This document shows, one piece after another, positions 37,554 to 45,055 of a stretch of 64,000 nucleotides of DNA. Below the pieces are notes generated by a model. It ran no database searches. It was not told the DNA's origin and saw nothing but the letters and a program-made list of their open reading frames with translations. The DNA is from Solibacillus sp. FSL R7-0682 (GTDB lineage Bacteria; Bacillota; Bacilli; Bacillales_A; Planococcaceae): positions 883,501 through 947,500 of the forward strand of contig NZ_JBBOUI010000001.1 of assembly GCF_038005985.1 (NCBI RefSeq). Direction: 5' to 3'. A program made the position numbers and the translations under genes. Within the stretch, counting starts at the first letter, position 1; every line of letters begins with the position of its first letter.

Positions 37554-37564
37554 ACAGCAATAAT

Positions 37565-37600
37565 AAAATCCGATGTGGTATCTTTACCACATCGGATTTT
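37565..37600. terminator. bidirectional terminator, yutF and yuzB
   Basis: Perfect 16-bp stem AAAATCCGATGTGGTA/TACCACATCGGATTTT with loop TCTT. The right arm encodes the last five codons and stop of yuzB on the minus strand. Confidence 0.9.
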
Positions 37601-37820
37601 CTTCGATATATTCATAAATGCGCTTAGTTAGCTCAGTAGGCGTTTCAGCTTCGACAAGATCGCCGTTTACGACTGCATAAAGGGAATTTGCACACTTTGT
37701 ACAATAGCTTAAACAGCCATATTCAAGCACATCAATATTTGGATCTCTTTCAAGTGCTTCGTAAGTTTCTTGGGCACCGTTTGCGAGATTACTAATACAA
37801 AACTCTACTAATGGATTCAA
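37584..37820 (-). CDS. yuzB: DUF1450 protein YuzB
   Basis: A 78-residue protein with the cysteine pattern VEFCISN and [10 protein letters not shown], as in YuzB (UPF0349), possibly binding an Fe-S cluster or metal. The start is TTG 37820, 6 bases after GAGGTG, which gives [11 protein letters not shown], nearly the B. subtilis beginning; an ATG 8 codons upstream has no ribosome site. The last residues, ENPMW, lie in the shared terminator. Confidence 0.85.
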   Translation of the reverse strand: MNPLVEFCISNLANGAQETYEALERDPNIDVLEYGCLSYCTKCANSLYAVVNGDLVEAETPTELTKRIYEYIEENPMW

Positions 37821-37910
37821 CTCGTTCACCTCACTATTAGCCATGCTACTTTGTTTTTTTGTTGGCGTCAATTTCTATGTTTGAGAAGGTATTATTATTA
37901 TTAAACTTAT

Positions 37911-37928
37911 ATGTGAAAAACTTCACAA
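37911..37928. promoter_or_regulatory. Rex-like operator, distal
   Basis: ATGTGAAAAACTTCACAA matches the Rex consensus TTGTGAA-N4-TTCACAA except at the first base. It is 34 bp upstream of the second site, centre to centre. Confidence 0.7.
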
Positions 37929-37944
37929 AATATCATTAAAGATA

Positions 37945-37962
37945 TTGTGAAATCTATCACAA
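37945..37962. promoter_or_regulatory. Rex-like operator, proximal
   Basis: TTGTGAAATCTATCACAA matches the Rex consensus except for one base. It covers the -35 element exactly, so binding would block RNA polymerase. The core TGTGA-N6-TCACA also fits CRP/FNR-type regulators, which cannot be excluded by sequence alone. Confidence 0.75.
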
Positions 37963-37973
37963 ATGGTTATAAT
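37945..37973 (+). promoter_or_regulatory. yutJ promoter
   Basis: TTGTGA, 17 bp, TATAAT (perfect -10). Confidence 0.75.
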
Positions 37974-38027
37974 GATTATGGAATATTTGTGAACAAGCTT
38001 ATTAATGGAGATATGAGGGAGTAACCT

Positions 38028-39095
38028 ATGAAGAAATTAGTATTATTAGGTGGCGGATATGGTAATATGCGTATTTTACTTCGTTTATTACCGAACTTAC
38101 CAAAAGACGTAGAAATCACTTTAGTGGACCGTACGCCTTTCCATAGTTTAAAAACAGAATTTTATGCACTAGCTGCAGGAACGTCAACAGATAAGGAAAT
38201 TCGTGTTGCCTTTCCAGAACATGATCGTTTAAAACGAGTATATGGAGAAATCGTTCGAATCGATCGTGAAGACAAAAAAGTTTATTTAGATGAAGGTCAA
38301 GAAGTCGCATATGATCAACTTGTTATCGGTCTTGGCTGTGAAGATAAGTATCATGGCGTACCAGGTGCTGATGAATTCACTTACAGCATTCAAACAATCG
38401 CAAAATCTCGTACGACATTTGAAAAAGTTTGCGGTTTACCAGCAGGCTCAACGGTTGCAATCGTAGGAGCAGGTCTTTCAGGTATTGAACTTGCAAGTGA
38501 ATTACGTGAAAGCCGAGCAGATTTAAATATTAAATTATTTGACCGTTCTGCACGTATTTTACGTGATTTCCCTGAAAAATTAAGCCACTACGTAAAATCT
38601 TGGTTCATAAAGCATAATGTAGATGTGATTGCAGAATCAAACATTACACGTGTAGAAGAAGGGCGATTATTCAACCACGATGAAGTCATCGAAGCGGATG
38701 TTATCGTATGGACAGCTGGTGTACAGCCAGTAAAAATCGTACGTGAATTAGACGTAGAAAAGGACAAATTCAATCGTCCAATCGTAACGAATCATTACCA
38801 TGTAGTTGGGGATGAAGATGTGTATGTAGTAGGGGACTGTGCATCTTCACACTTACCACCAACAGCTCAATTAGCTGAGGAGCAAGGTGAGCGTATTGTG
38901 AAAGTGCTACGTATGCGTTGGAATGGTGAAACATTACCAGAGCAACTATCAGAAATTAAACTAAAAGGCTTCATGGGCTCGCTTGGTAAAAAACAAGGCT
39001 TTGTTCATTTAGCGGATACAACAGTAACGGGTCGTATTGCACGTTTAATGAAATCTGGTTTACTTTGGATGTACAAACGTCAAAACGAGAACTAA
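38028..39095 (+). CDS. yutJ: NADH dehydrogenase-like flavoprotein YutJ (NDH-2 family)
   Basis: A 355-residue pyridine-nucleotide-disulfide oxidoreductase of the type II NADH dehydrogenase family. The FAD-binding motif is LGGGYGNMRI at the start, the NAD(P)H site is VAIVGAGLSGIELASEL, and the second FAD segment is VYVVGDCASSHLPPTAQLAEEQ. It would pass electrons from NAD(P)H to quinone at the membrane face. The ribosome site GAGGGAG precedes the ATG. The two Rex-like operators tie its expression to the NADH/NAD+ ratio. yumB at 45056 is a second member of the family. Confidence 0.9.
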   Translation: MKKLVLLGGGYGNMRILLRLLPNLPKDVEITLVDRTPFHSLKTEFYALAAGTSTDKEIRVAFPEHDRLKRVYGEIVRIDREDKKVYLDEGQEVAYDQLVIGLGCEDKYHGVPGADEFTYSIQTIAKSRTTFEKVCGLPAGSTVAIVGAGLSGIELASELRESRADLNIKLFDRSARILRDFPEKLSHYVKSWFIKHNVDVIAESNITRVEEGRLFNHDEVIEADVIVWTAGVQPVKIVRELDVEKDKFNRPIVTNHYHVVGDEDVYVVGDCASSHLPPTAQLAEEQGERIVKVLRMRWNGETLPEQLSEIKLKGFMGSLGKKQGFVHLADTTVTGRIARLMKSGLLWMYKRQNEN

Positions 39096-39103
39096 TACAA
39101 AAC

Positions 39104-39140
39104 ATGTCCTGTAAGCTCTTACTGCTCGCAGGACATTTTA
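39104..39140. terminator. terminator between yutJ and yuzD
   Basis: ATGTCCTG/CAGGACAT stem with T-rich flank; convergent genes end on both sides. Confidence 0.7.
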
Positions 39141-39473
39141 TTATTCTTCAACTGCTTTAAAGCCAGCATTTTCTAGTGCTGCGAAGACAGGTTTAATTTG
39201 CACATAACCTTCCCCAACAACTTCTTCATTCACTAAAACAAGGGGATAGAAAAATTCATCTTCTTGAATACGGTTAGCATAATCTTGATCGCGCTCATTA
39301 TCAATTACACCTTCAATATCAATATAACGAATTGTAAACGGTTGTTCAGGATATTTTCGTTCGATAGCAGCTTGTAGCCACTCATATGTATCTTTTGATG
39401 ATGGCGCGTTAACACAGCTTGCACACATAATGTCTGCACCAAACACTTCTATAATTGGTTTTGATTGTGACAT
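39141..39473 (-). CDS. yuzD: DUF1462 protein YuzD
   Basis: A 110-residue thioredoxin-fold protein of the YuzD family with the motif MCASCVNAPSS near the N-terminus, FTIRYIDIEG in the middle and FYPLVLVNEEVVGEG. The CxxC suggests a redox or metal-transfer role. It is divergent to the NifU-like yutI, as in B. subtilis, which suggests a link with Fe-S protein maintenance. Confidence 0.85.
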   Translation of the reverse strand: MSQSKPIIEVFGADIMCASCVNAPSSKDTYEWLQAAIERKYPEQPFTIRYIDIEGVIDNERDQDYANRIQEDEFFYPLVLVNEEVVGEGYVQIKPVFAALENAGFKAVEE

Positions 39474-39557
39474 AGATTTTCAAACCTTTCGCTATTCAGT
39501 AATGGATTTTTTTACTCCTTCACATTATAATGATTTTAATGAAGGGAGTCGAGTAAA

Positions 39558-39794
39558 ATGACAGAAACAGAACAATTTAATCAAGTACAAGAAGTTTTAG
39601 ATAAATTACGCCCATTCTTATTACGTGACGGCGGTGACTGTGAATTAGTGGATATTGAAGACGGTATCGTAAAATTACGTTTACTAGGTGCATGCGGAAG
39701 CTGCCCAAGTTCTACAATTACATTAAAAGCAGGTATCGAGCGCGCACTTTTAGAAGAAGTCCCAGGTATTGTTGAAGTAGAGCAAGTTTTCTAA
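39558..39794 (+). CDS. yutI: NifU C-terminal-domain protein YutI
   Basis: A 78-residue Nfu-type protein. The core [17 protein letters not shown] is followed by the cluster-binding CGSCPSS (CxxC). Such proteins carry 4Fe-4S clusters from the SUF scaffold to targets; aconitase and LipA-like enzymes are typical clients in other species. The ribosome site AAGGGAG precedes the ATG. Single gene with its own terminator. Confidence 0.92.
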   Translation: MTETEQFNQVQEVLDKLRPFLLRDGGDCELVDIEDGIVKLRLLGACGSCPSSTITLKAGIERALLEEVPGIVEVEQVF

Positions 39795-39806
39795 TGAAAT
39801 CAATTA

Positions 39807-39840
39807 AGGAGTAAGAGACAAAATCTCTTACTCCTATTGT
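39807..39840 (+). terminator. yutI terminator
   Basis: Perfect 12-bp stem AGGAGTAAGAGA/TCTCTTACTCCT with a CAAAA loop and T-rich tail. Confidence 0.88.
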
Positions 39841-39842
39841 TT

Positions 39843-40535
39843 TTATTGTTGGATTTTTTCTTTTGCATCACGCACTAATGTCCATTGTTCTCTTGCCATA
39901 TCTACTAGCTTTGCTTCGCCACCTACTCGTTGACTTTCAATAACGCGCGAGAAGAAGCGTGTAGCATTTTCATAATCATTAAGACGTCTTGATAACTCAG
40001 CGATCATATACATGATACGTACACCAGACATTTGTGTAGTAGCATAATCCTCTGTTGAGAAGCTTTCCAAATAGTGATCACGAGCTACCTTTAAGAAACG
40101 CTGTTCTTGTCCTTCGTTTTTTAAAGAACGATATAACCATGCTAAGCGTAAAGCTAAACCAGAAGTAATAACATATTTCTCTTTCTTTAATGTGGCACAT
40201 AAAAAGGCTAATTTATACGCCTGAATAGCATCAAAAACTGTGCGCTCATTTTTAAAACTATGTGGAATCCATTTTTCGCATACATTCGCATCGATTTGTT
40301 CTTTTACACCTGGTGCAAAATATTTATTGAAATCTTCTGTAAATGAAAATCCGCAATGCTGGCATACGAAAACATTGTAATAAAGGGCATTTATGTGATT
40401 GTCAGCATATATTGGTTGAAAGTCAGATTCTGTATCATCAACTTTAATAGCTTTCGTTCGTACTTTTAATGTAGGAAAGCTTTTTTTGCAGTGCAAGCAA
40501 TCTACATTTTTTTCGTAAAAAGGTGAAATCTCCAT
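39843..40535 (-). CDS. DUF2225 protein
   Basis: A 230-residue protein. The N-terminus has a zinc-ribbon-like pair, CLHCKKSF (near 14-21) and CQHCGFSF (near 57), and the rest is helical with TPR-like repeats (residues about 105-220). This layout is that of the DUF2225 family found in Firmicutes, of unknown function. It converges on yutI. Its transcription start must lie in the 40536-40709 gap, where I see no strong promoter. Confidence 0.8.
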   Translation of the reverse strand: MEISPFYEKNVDCLHCKKSFPTLKVRTKAIKVDDTESDFQPIYADNHINALYYNVFVCQHCGFSFTEDFNKYFAPGVKEQIDANVCEKWIPHSFKNERTVFDAIQAYKLAFLCATLKKEKYVITSGLALRLAWLYRSLKNEGQEQRFLKVARDHYLESFSTEDYATTQMSGVRIMYMIAELSRRLNDYENATRFFSRVIESQRVGGEAKLVDMAREQWTLVRDAKEKIQQ

Positions 40536-40709
40536 AGTAATTCAAACCTTTCTAATTCAATTTTTTCCGCAAAGTTTCACTATAACCATATTATAGCAAG
40601 AACTGTTAATCATAAGTAATAAATTATTGAGATAATTATGAATTTTTTAGGTCTATTTTCCTTAGAGAAATAAAATTGTTATAGTGCATTTATCTTTTAA
40701 GCAGTTTTG

Positions 40710-40739
40710 TTGTCAGATTAGAAACACAATTGATATGAT
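40710..40739 (+). promoter_or_regulatory. yutM promoter
   Basis: TTGTCA, 18 bp, TATGAT, 27 bases before the ATG. Confidence 0.65.
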
Positions 40740-40765
40740 GGTGTATAAGAAGGAAGGTGACTGAA

Positions 40766-41140
40766 ATGACAAGTGAAAAACAAGTAATTATATTAACGGA
40801 AGCAGCCGCATTTCAAGTCAAAGAAATGATGGCTCATAACGAAGAGGAACATGCAAGTCTACGTGTAGCGGTAAAAGGTGGAGGCTGCAGTGGCCTATCA
40901 TACGGTATGGCATTTGATCAAACAATTAATGAAGATGATTATACAGACAACCAATACGGGATTCAAATCATCGTATCTCATGAAGATGCAGGTATTTTAC
41001 AAGGTACGAAAATTGATTTTAAGCAATCGTTAATGGGTGGTGGATTCACAATCGACAACCCGAACGCACTTGCTTCATGCGGCTGCGGAACAAGCTTTAA
41101 AGCGGCAGCACGACCAGCAGTAGAGCAACCATGTGAATAA
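40766..41140 (+). CDS. yutM: A-type Fe-S carrier YutM (ErpA/SufA family)
   Basis: A 124-residue HesB/IscA-family protein. The three conserved cysteines are present: one in VKGGGCSGLSYG and two in ALASCGCGTSF. It carries Fe-S clusters to apoproteins. The start is ATG 40766, 8 bases after AGGAAGG; the GTG three codons earlier overlaps that ribosome site. It is separated from the suf operon but belongs to the same pathway. Confidence 0.92.
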   Translation: MTSEKQVIILTEAAAFQVKEMMAHNEEEHASLRVAVKGGGCSGLSYGMAFDQTINEDDYTDNQYGIQIIVSHEDAGILQGTKIDFKQSLMGGGFTIDNPNALASCGCGTSFKAAARPAVEQPCE

Positions 41141-41152
41141 AATATAACCAAT

Positions 41153-41300
41153 GGGGATTGTAAATAACGGACAAATACAGCGTGTATACAATCCCGAAAA
41201 TATGTAAACACAACCCTAAATCTGTGCTTTTAGGGTTGTAAATACCAAGCCTCTTTCATTTGTATGTTGTAATACATCATAAATTGAAGAGGCTTTTTCA
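41153..41300. terminator. cluster of three hairpins between yutM and the GNAT gene
   Basis: Hairpin 1: GGGATTGTA/TACAATCCC (41154-41195). Hairpin 2: ACAACCCTAAA/TTTAGGGTTGT (41210-41239), perfect. Hairpin 3: AAGCCTCTTTCA/TGAAGAGGCTT (41247-41294) with a plus-strand T5 tail. The third is the best terminator for yutM; the others probably serve the convergent gene or fold into a larger structure. Confidence 0.65.
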
Positions 41301-41846
41301 TTATTCTTTTCCTAAATATTGTTCAAAGTCTTCTTTAAAAAATGCGTGAAGAATACAAGGTTGCTTTTCTTTTGTTTCTAAAAATTCATGTTCCTTTGGA
41401 AATTCCTCTTCTACATTTAATCGAATGAACGGTAACTTTTCCTGAGCCTTTTGAGAACGTATATTTGTCATCCTTGCACCTGCAAATACAACATCTAACT
41501 GTAACACTTCAAAAGCAATTTTTAAAATTTCTATTTTCGACAGTAAATTGTATCCCTTCCCCCAATATTCATGTCCAATCCAGCTCCCAACATGACAGCT
41601 TTTTTTAATTTGGTCGATATACATTAATGTAGTGACACCGATTAATTGACCATTCTCGTTTAGGATAAGGCGTGATACGGTTTTACCTAATTGCTCTTCT
41701 GCGAGTACCCGCTGATTAAAACGCATTGTATCTTCAACCGATTGTTTAGGTAACCCAAGTGCATTTTTTACTTCAAAAGCTTGCGAAAGTCGATTTATAT
41801 CATCTGCATACTGATGATCATGCTTTATTAGTTTAATTGAAACCAT
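41301..41846 (-). CDS. GNAT acetyltransferase (RimJ/RimL-like)
   Basis: A 181-residue GNAT-fold protein. The acetyl-CoA binding region is GSWIGHEYWGKGYNLLSKIEIL, close to the RimJ/RimL pattern, and the ARMTNIRSQKAQEKLPF segment follows (N-R-S-x-K-x-x-E-K-L, typical of this group). The substrate, a protein N-terminus or small amine, cannot be told. The ribosome site AGGGGG lies 7 bases before the ATG. It is divergent to the EAL gene, 223 bases apart. Confidence 0.82.
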   Translation of the reverse strand: MVSIKLIKHDHQYADDINRLSQAFEVKNALGLPKQSVEDTMRFNQRVLAEEQLGKTVSRLILNENGQLIGVTTLMYIDQIKKSCHVGSWIGHEYWGKGYNLLSKIEILKIAFEVLQLDVVFAGARMTNIRSQKAQEKLPFIRLNVEEEFPKEHEFLETKEKQPCILHAFFKEDFEQYLGKE

Positions 41847-41922
41847 TACAATTCCCCCTAAAATAGTGTTACAATAAAAATCAAATAAAACCTATAATGT
41901 AACTTGGAAATGGCGTATACTT

Positions 41923-41951
41923 TTGTCATATGGAATTATTTGAATTATTAT
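41923..41951 (+). promoter_or_regulatory. promoter of the YkuI-like gene
   Basis: TTGTCA, 17 bp, TATTAT; a second -10 candidate TATAAT starts 3 bases further on. Leader of about 110 bases with no obvious fold. Confidence 0.5.
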
Positions 41952-42069
41952 AATGTTAACACCTTTCGATCTATGATAGGGAATTAAATAATTGCGTAAG
42001 ATTAAGAAGGAATATCATCATGCAACCTTTTTGTCACGATTGTGTCTTTCTAATAAGGAGGCTATTTAA

Positions 42070-43275
42070 ATGAGTGTATTAGAGATGTTAGATAAATTAG
42101 ACCAAATGGAAATTTTATATGAGCCAATATATAGCGCGGATGGACATCGAATTATTGCCTATGAAGTAATTGGGCAAATCGAAGGTGAGAATGGTGTCAT
42201 TAATATAGAGCAGTTTACATACGACAAAGACGTACCAGCAGATATTCGAGCAGAAATAGAACAGCTATTAGTTCGTAAATCATTGCAATCAGTTGCACAT
42301 TTAATTGAAGATGTAGGCTTATTTATTCCATGTAATCCAAATTTATTAATGAACGACTTTGGCGAAAGTTATTTTACCTTATTAAAAGGAGTTATTAAGG
42401 AAGAAAGCTTACCGAATATTACGCTCGTTATGGCAGAACACAAATACGAAGGAAATATTAAACAGCTCCATCACTTAATTCGCTACATTAAAACCTATGG
42501 GGTAAAAGTTGCTCTATCAGATGTTGGTTCACAGACGCAATTAGAAAATTTATTAATGTTAGAACCAGCTGTATTAAAAATTAATGTGGAACAGCTTAAT
42601 TACAATTTATGGGGCGCTCAAAATCATGCTTTTGCGACAATTCGAGCTCTTGCTGTAAAAATGGGGACATTATTATTATTTGAAAATATTGAAACAGTAT
42701 ATCAATTGCAGCATGGTTGGAAAAATGGTGCACGTTATTATAAGGGACCTTATTTACAGCTCCCATTAAAAGAGTTTTTCTCTCGGGATTCATTAAAGGA
42801 ACGTTTCCGGAAAGAATGCGAGCAATTTATTGCAACCGAGAAAAAGCAATTATTGCAAAAATACGAGGAAATGAAACGCCTTGAAAAAACGATTTGTACA
42901 ATTGTTGAGCAAGTTCAACCGTCAAGCTCGAATGAGGAAAAAATGATGCAACTTGCTAAGGCACTACAAAATTGTGCATTTCGAATTTATATTTGTGATA
43001 GTAATGGATTCCAGACGTCTCCAAATATCCGCTGGAAAAATCATCAATGGGAAATACAAGGAGAAGCGAAGGGGAATAATTGGAGCTGGCGTCCATATTT
43101 CTTATTAAATATCATTAAAATGACTAAGGATCATAAAGGTGAATTATCATCTGTTTATAGTGATATTGAAACGGGAGAACTAACAAGAACGTATTCTATG
43201 GCACTTGAAAGTGAAGAGTTTTTATTTATTGATATTTCATATGAGTATTTATACGAATATAATATTGTGAATTAA
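42070..43275 (+). CDS. YkuI-like degenerate EAL-domain protein
   Basis: A 401-residue protein with an N-terminal EAL domain (about 1-250) and the YkuI-type C-terminal PAS-like domain (about 260-400; NNWSWRPYFLLNIIKM). The EAL glutamate is kept as YEVIG (Glu32), but the metal-binding DDFGTG motif reads LSDVGSQ, with the first aspartate replaced by serine. B. subtilis YkuI binds cyclic di-GMP and has shown no clear hydrolysis, so this is probably a cyclic di-GMP sensor. The ribosome site AAGGAGG precedes the ATG. The IS element sits 15-20 bases behind the stop. Confidence 0.88.
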   Translation: MSVLEMLDKLDQMEILYEPIYSADGHRIIAYEVIGQIEGENGVINIEQFTYDKDVPADIRAEIEQLLVRKSLQSVAHLIEDVGLFIPCNPNLLMNDFGESYFTLLKGVIKEESLPNITLVMAEHKYEGNIKQLHHLIRYIKTYGVKVALSDVGSQTQLENLLMLEPAVLKINVEQLNYNLWGAQNHAFATIRALAVKMGTLLLFENIETVYQLQHGWKNGARYYKGPYLQLPLKEFFSRDSLKERFRKECEQFIATEKKQLLQKYEEMKRLEKTICTIVEQVQPSSSNEEKMMQLAKALQNCAFRIYICDSNGFQTSPNIRWKNHQWEIQGEAKGNNWSWRPYFLLNIIKMTKDHKGELSSVYSDIETGELTRTYSMALESEEFLFIDISYEYLYEYNIVN

Positions 43276-43290
43276 TGAAAAGGGAGCGTC

Positions 43291-43297
43291 AATATTT
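43291..43297. repeat. target-site duplication, left
   Basis: AATATTT directly before the left IS end; repeated at 44682-44688. Both copies are followed by a T, so 8 bp is possible. Confidence 0.6.
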
Positions 43298-44681
43298 TTG
43301 TGTAAATGACTTTCCAACCCTTCAGGGTAGAATATCACTTTTTATTTATCTTTCACGTAATCAAATGAATAATTTGTCACTGGCCCATCCTGTCTATTCT
43401 GCTGGGTCGTATAGCTTTTCAAAAATCTCCGTAAGTTCTGATCGAGCCTTGTTAAAGCCTAGATGACATCTTGTGGCGAAGCGTTGATTATAGTCCTCAA
43501 ATTGCGTCACAAGGAAGCGTTCCAGTGATTCTTCATTTGGAAATTGTTCTTTACGTTTCGTATATTTCTTGATTTGTTTATTGAACGATTCAATTAAATT
43601 CGTCGAATAAATGCTTCGCCAAATATCTTTAGGAAAGTCATAAAACGTCAGTAAGAACGCATTGTCTGTTAAAGAATTTACGACTTTTGGATACGCTTTT
43701 TTCCATGTATCACAAAAAGTATCGAGCGCTTTTTGACCTTTTTCTTTGCTCGCTGCTTTGTAAATCGTTTTGAAATCATCGCAAATAGCCTGGCGATCTT
43801 CTACGCGAACTTTATGCGAAATATTACGTGCAACATGCACTAAACATGTCTGGTACTGCGCTTTCGGAAATACAGTTTGAATTGCGTCAACCATGCCTTT
43901 TAAACCGTCCGAAATGAATAATAGGACATCTTCTACGCCACGTTCTTTTAATTCTTTCAACAGTTCATGCCAGTTGTATGCAGATTCTGTTGGGGCTATT
44001 GTGTAGGCCAGTACTTCTTTTGAGCCATCTTCGCGAATGCCGACGGCAATATACACAGCTTCTTTTGAAACGGTATCACGACGCACAGCGATATAAGTCG
44101 CATCTAAATAAACGCAGACGTAACGATTGTACAACGTGCGATTATTGAATGCTGCTACTGTTTCAGAAACAGCCTTTGTCATGTTTGAAATCGTTTGTGG
44201 TGTGTAATGATGCCCGTACATTTTCTCGATTAAAGACGAGATTTCAGACATCGTAATGCCTTTTTTGAACAGGTGAATCACGGTTTCTTCGAGCGTATCA
44301 TTCGTACGTTTATAAGGTGCAACGGTCTGTTGTTTGAATTCACCATTGCGATCACGTGGAATTTGAATCGTCAGCTCACCAAATTCTGTTTTTAACGAGC
44401 GTTCGTAAGAACCGTTGCGAGAATTACCTGAATTAAAACCAATGCGATCGTATTTTTCGTAATCAAGGAATTCGGTTAATTCCGTAGCTAGCAGCGAATT
44501 CACGGCTGTTTCTAAATGTGAGCGAAAAACTTCAGTTATATCTTGTTTTTGGACTAGAGCTTGAACGATTTCTGTTGTAAACTGATTCATAGGGAAGACC
44601 TCTTTTCTGGGATTAGTTGTGGTGACTTAATTCTACCAAGAAAAGGTCTTCCTTTTTCTATGTCTTCAGTTATTTACACAA
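43298..44681 (-). mobile_element. IS256-family insertion sequence
   Basis: About 1384 bp containing one intact transposase gene. The ends carry matching terminal repeats, TTGTGTAAATGACT on the left and TTGTGTAAATAACT on the right (read inward), and are flanked by the short direct repeat AATATTT. It inserted between the YkuI-like gene and that gene's terminator. Confidence 0.88.
43394..44590 (-). CDS. IS256-family transposase
   Basis: A 398-residue DDE transposase, full family length. The catalytic aspartates are in VYLDATYIAVRRD and LLFISDGLKGM, with the C/H region QTCLVHVARNI, and the glutamate is in NLIESFNKQIKKYTKRKEQ. The ribosome site AGAGG lies 8 bases before the ATG on the minus strand. 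No frameshift or stop is seen, so the element is probably active. Confidence 0.95.
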   Translation of the reverse strand: MNQFTTEIVQALVQKQDITEVFRSHLETAVNSLLATELTEFLDYEKYDRIGFNSGNSRNGSYERSLKTEFGELTIQIPRDRNGEFKQQTVAPYKRTNDTLEETVIHLFKKGITMSEISSLIEKMYGHHYTPQTISNMTKAVSETVAAFNNRTLYNRYVCVYLDATYIAVRRDTVSKEAVYIAVGIREDGSKEVLAYTIAPTESAYNWHELLKELKERGVEDVLLFISDGLKGMVDAIQTVFPKAQYQTCLVHVARNISHKVRVEDRQAICDDFKTIYKAASKEKGQKALDTFCDTWKKAYPKVVNSLTDNAFLLTFYDFPKDIWRSIYSTNLIESFNKQIKKYTKRKEQFPNEESLERFLVTQFEDYNQRFATRCHLGFNKARSELTEIFEKLYDPAE

Positions 44682-44688
44682 AATATTT
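44682..44688. repeat. target-site duplication, right
   Basis: AATATTT directly after the right IS end. Confidence 0.6.
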
Positions 44689-44707
44689 TATACTCTCAAT
44701 GAAAAGG

Positions 44708-44762
44708 CTGTATACATTTTAGAAGATATGAACGCTATCTTAGTAATGTATACAGTTTTTTT
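44708..44762 (+). terminator. terminator displaced from the YkuI-like gene
   Basis: CTGTATACATT/AATGTATACAG stem with an inner stem AAGATA/TATCTT and seven T. Without the IS it would begin about 30 bases after the YkuI-like stop codon. Confidence 0.85.
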
Positions 44763-44849
44763 ATAGGATGAATCTCTTTTTTGCGTAATTTTTGTAGGAA
44801 ATCAGTGAAAATATAGCCTTTATTCAAATGTTCGCTTAATAGAAATTAA

Positions 44850-44958
44850 TTGAAATTCATAAAAAAAAGGGCTAATATTAATGATAGAAGTTCAGAAAAT
44901 GAAGTTAATCTAGCGTATAGTCTCATTAAAAGGAAGTATGAAATGTTACTTCTTTTTT
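44850..44958 (+). ncRNA. candidate small RNA upstream of yumB
   Basis: Promoter TTGAAA, 17 bp, TAATAT (44850-44878), then about 50 bases, then a hairpin GAAGTA/TACTTC with A-run and T-run (44928-44958). A transcript of about 75 nt from near 44885 is predicted. The only frame in it is a 10-codon ATG at 44881. It ends 45 bases before the yumB promoter. This is the only structure seen in the 44763-45003 stretch. Confidence 0.35.
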
Positions 44959-45003
44959 CTTTGTATATGAGAATGACATCTTCTATTTAATATATGATAG
45001 TAT

Positions 45004-45031
45004 TTGTCTATTAATCTTGCGCTAGTACAAT
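45004..45031 (+). promoter_or_regulatory. yumB promoter
   Basis: TTGTCT, 16 bp, TACAAT, 24 bases before the ATG. Confidence 0.6.
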
Positions 45032-45055
45032 AAAATTAAAGGGGTTTTAATTCCA

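Noticed and set aside
37945..37962. Calling the yutJ dyads CRP/FNR sites
   Set aside because: The core fits, but the outer T and A positions and the AA..TT flanks match Rex better, and NADH dehydrogenase is a known Rex target. Kept as an alternative only.
43275..43466. A 63-codon frame overlapping the YkuI-like stop and the left IS end
   Set aside because: It spans the IS boundary, so it was created by the insertion; it has no conserved content.
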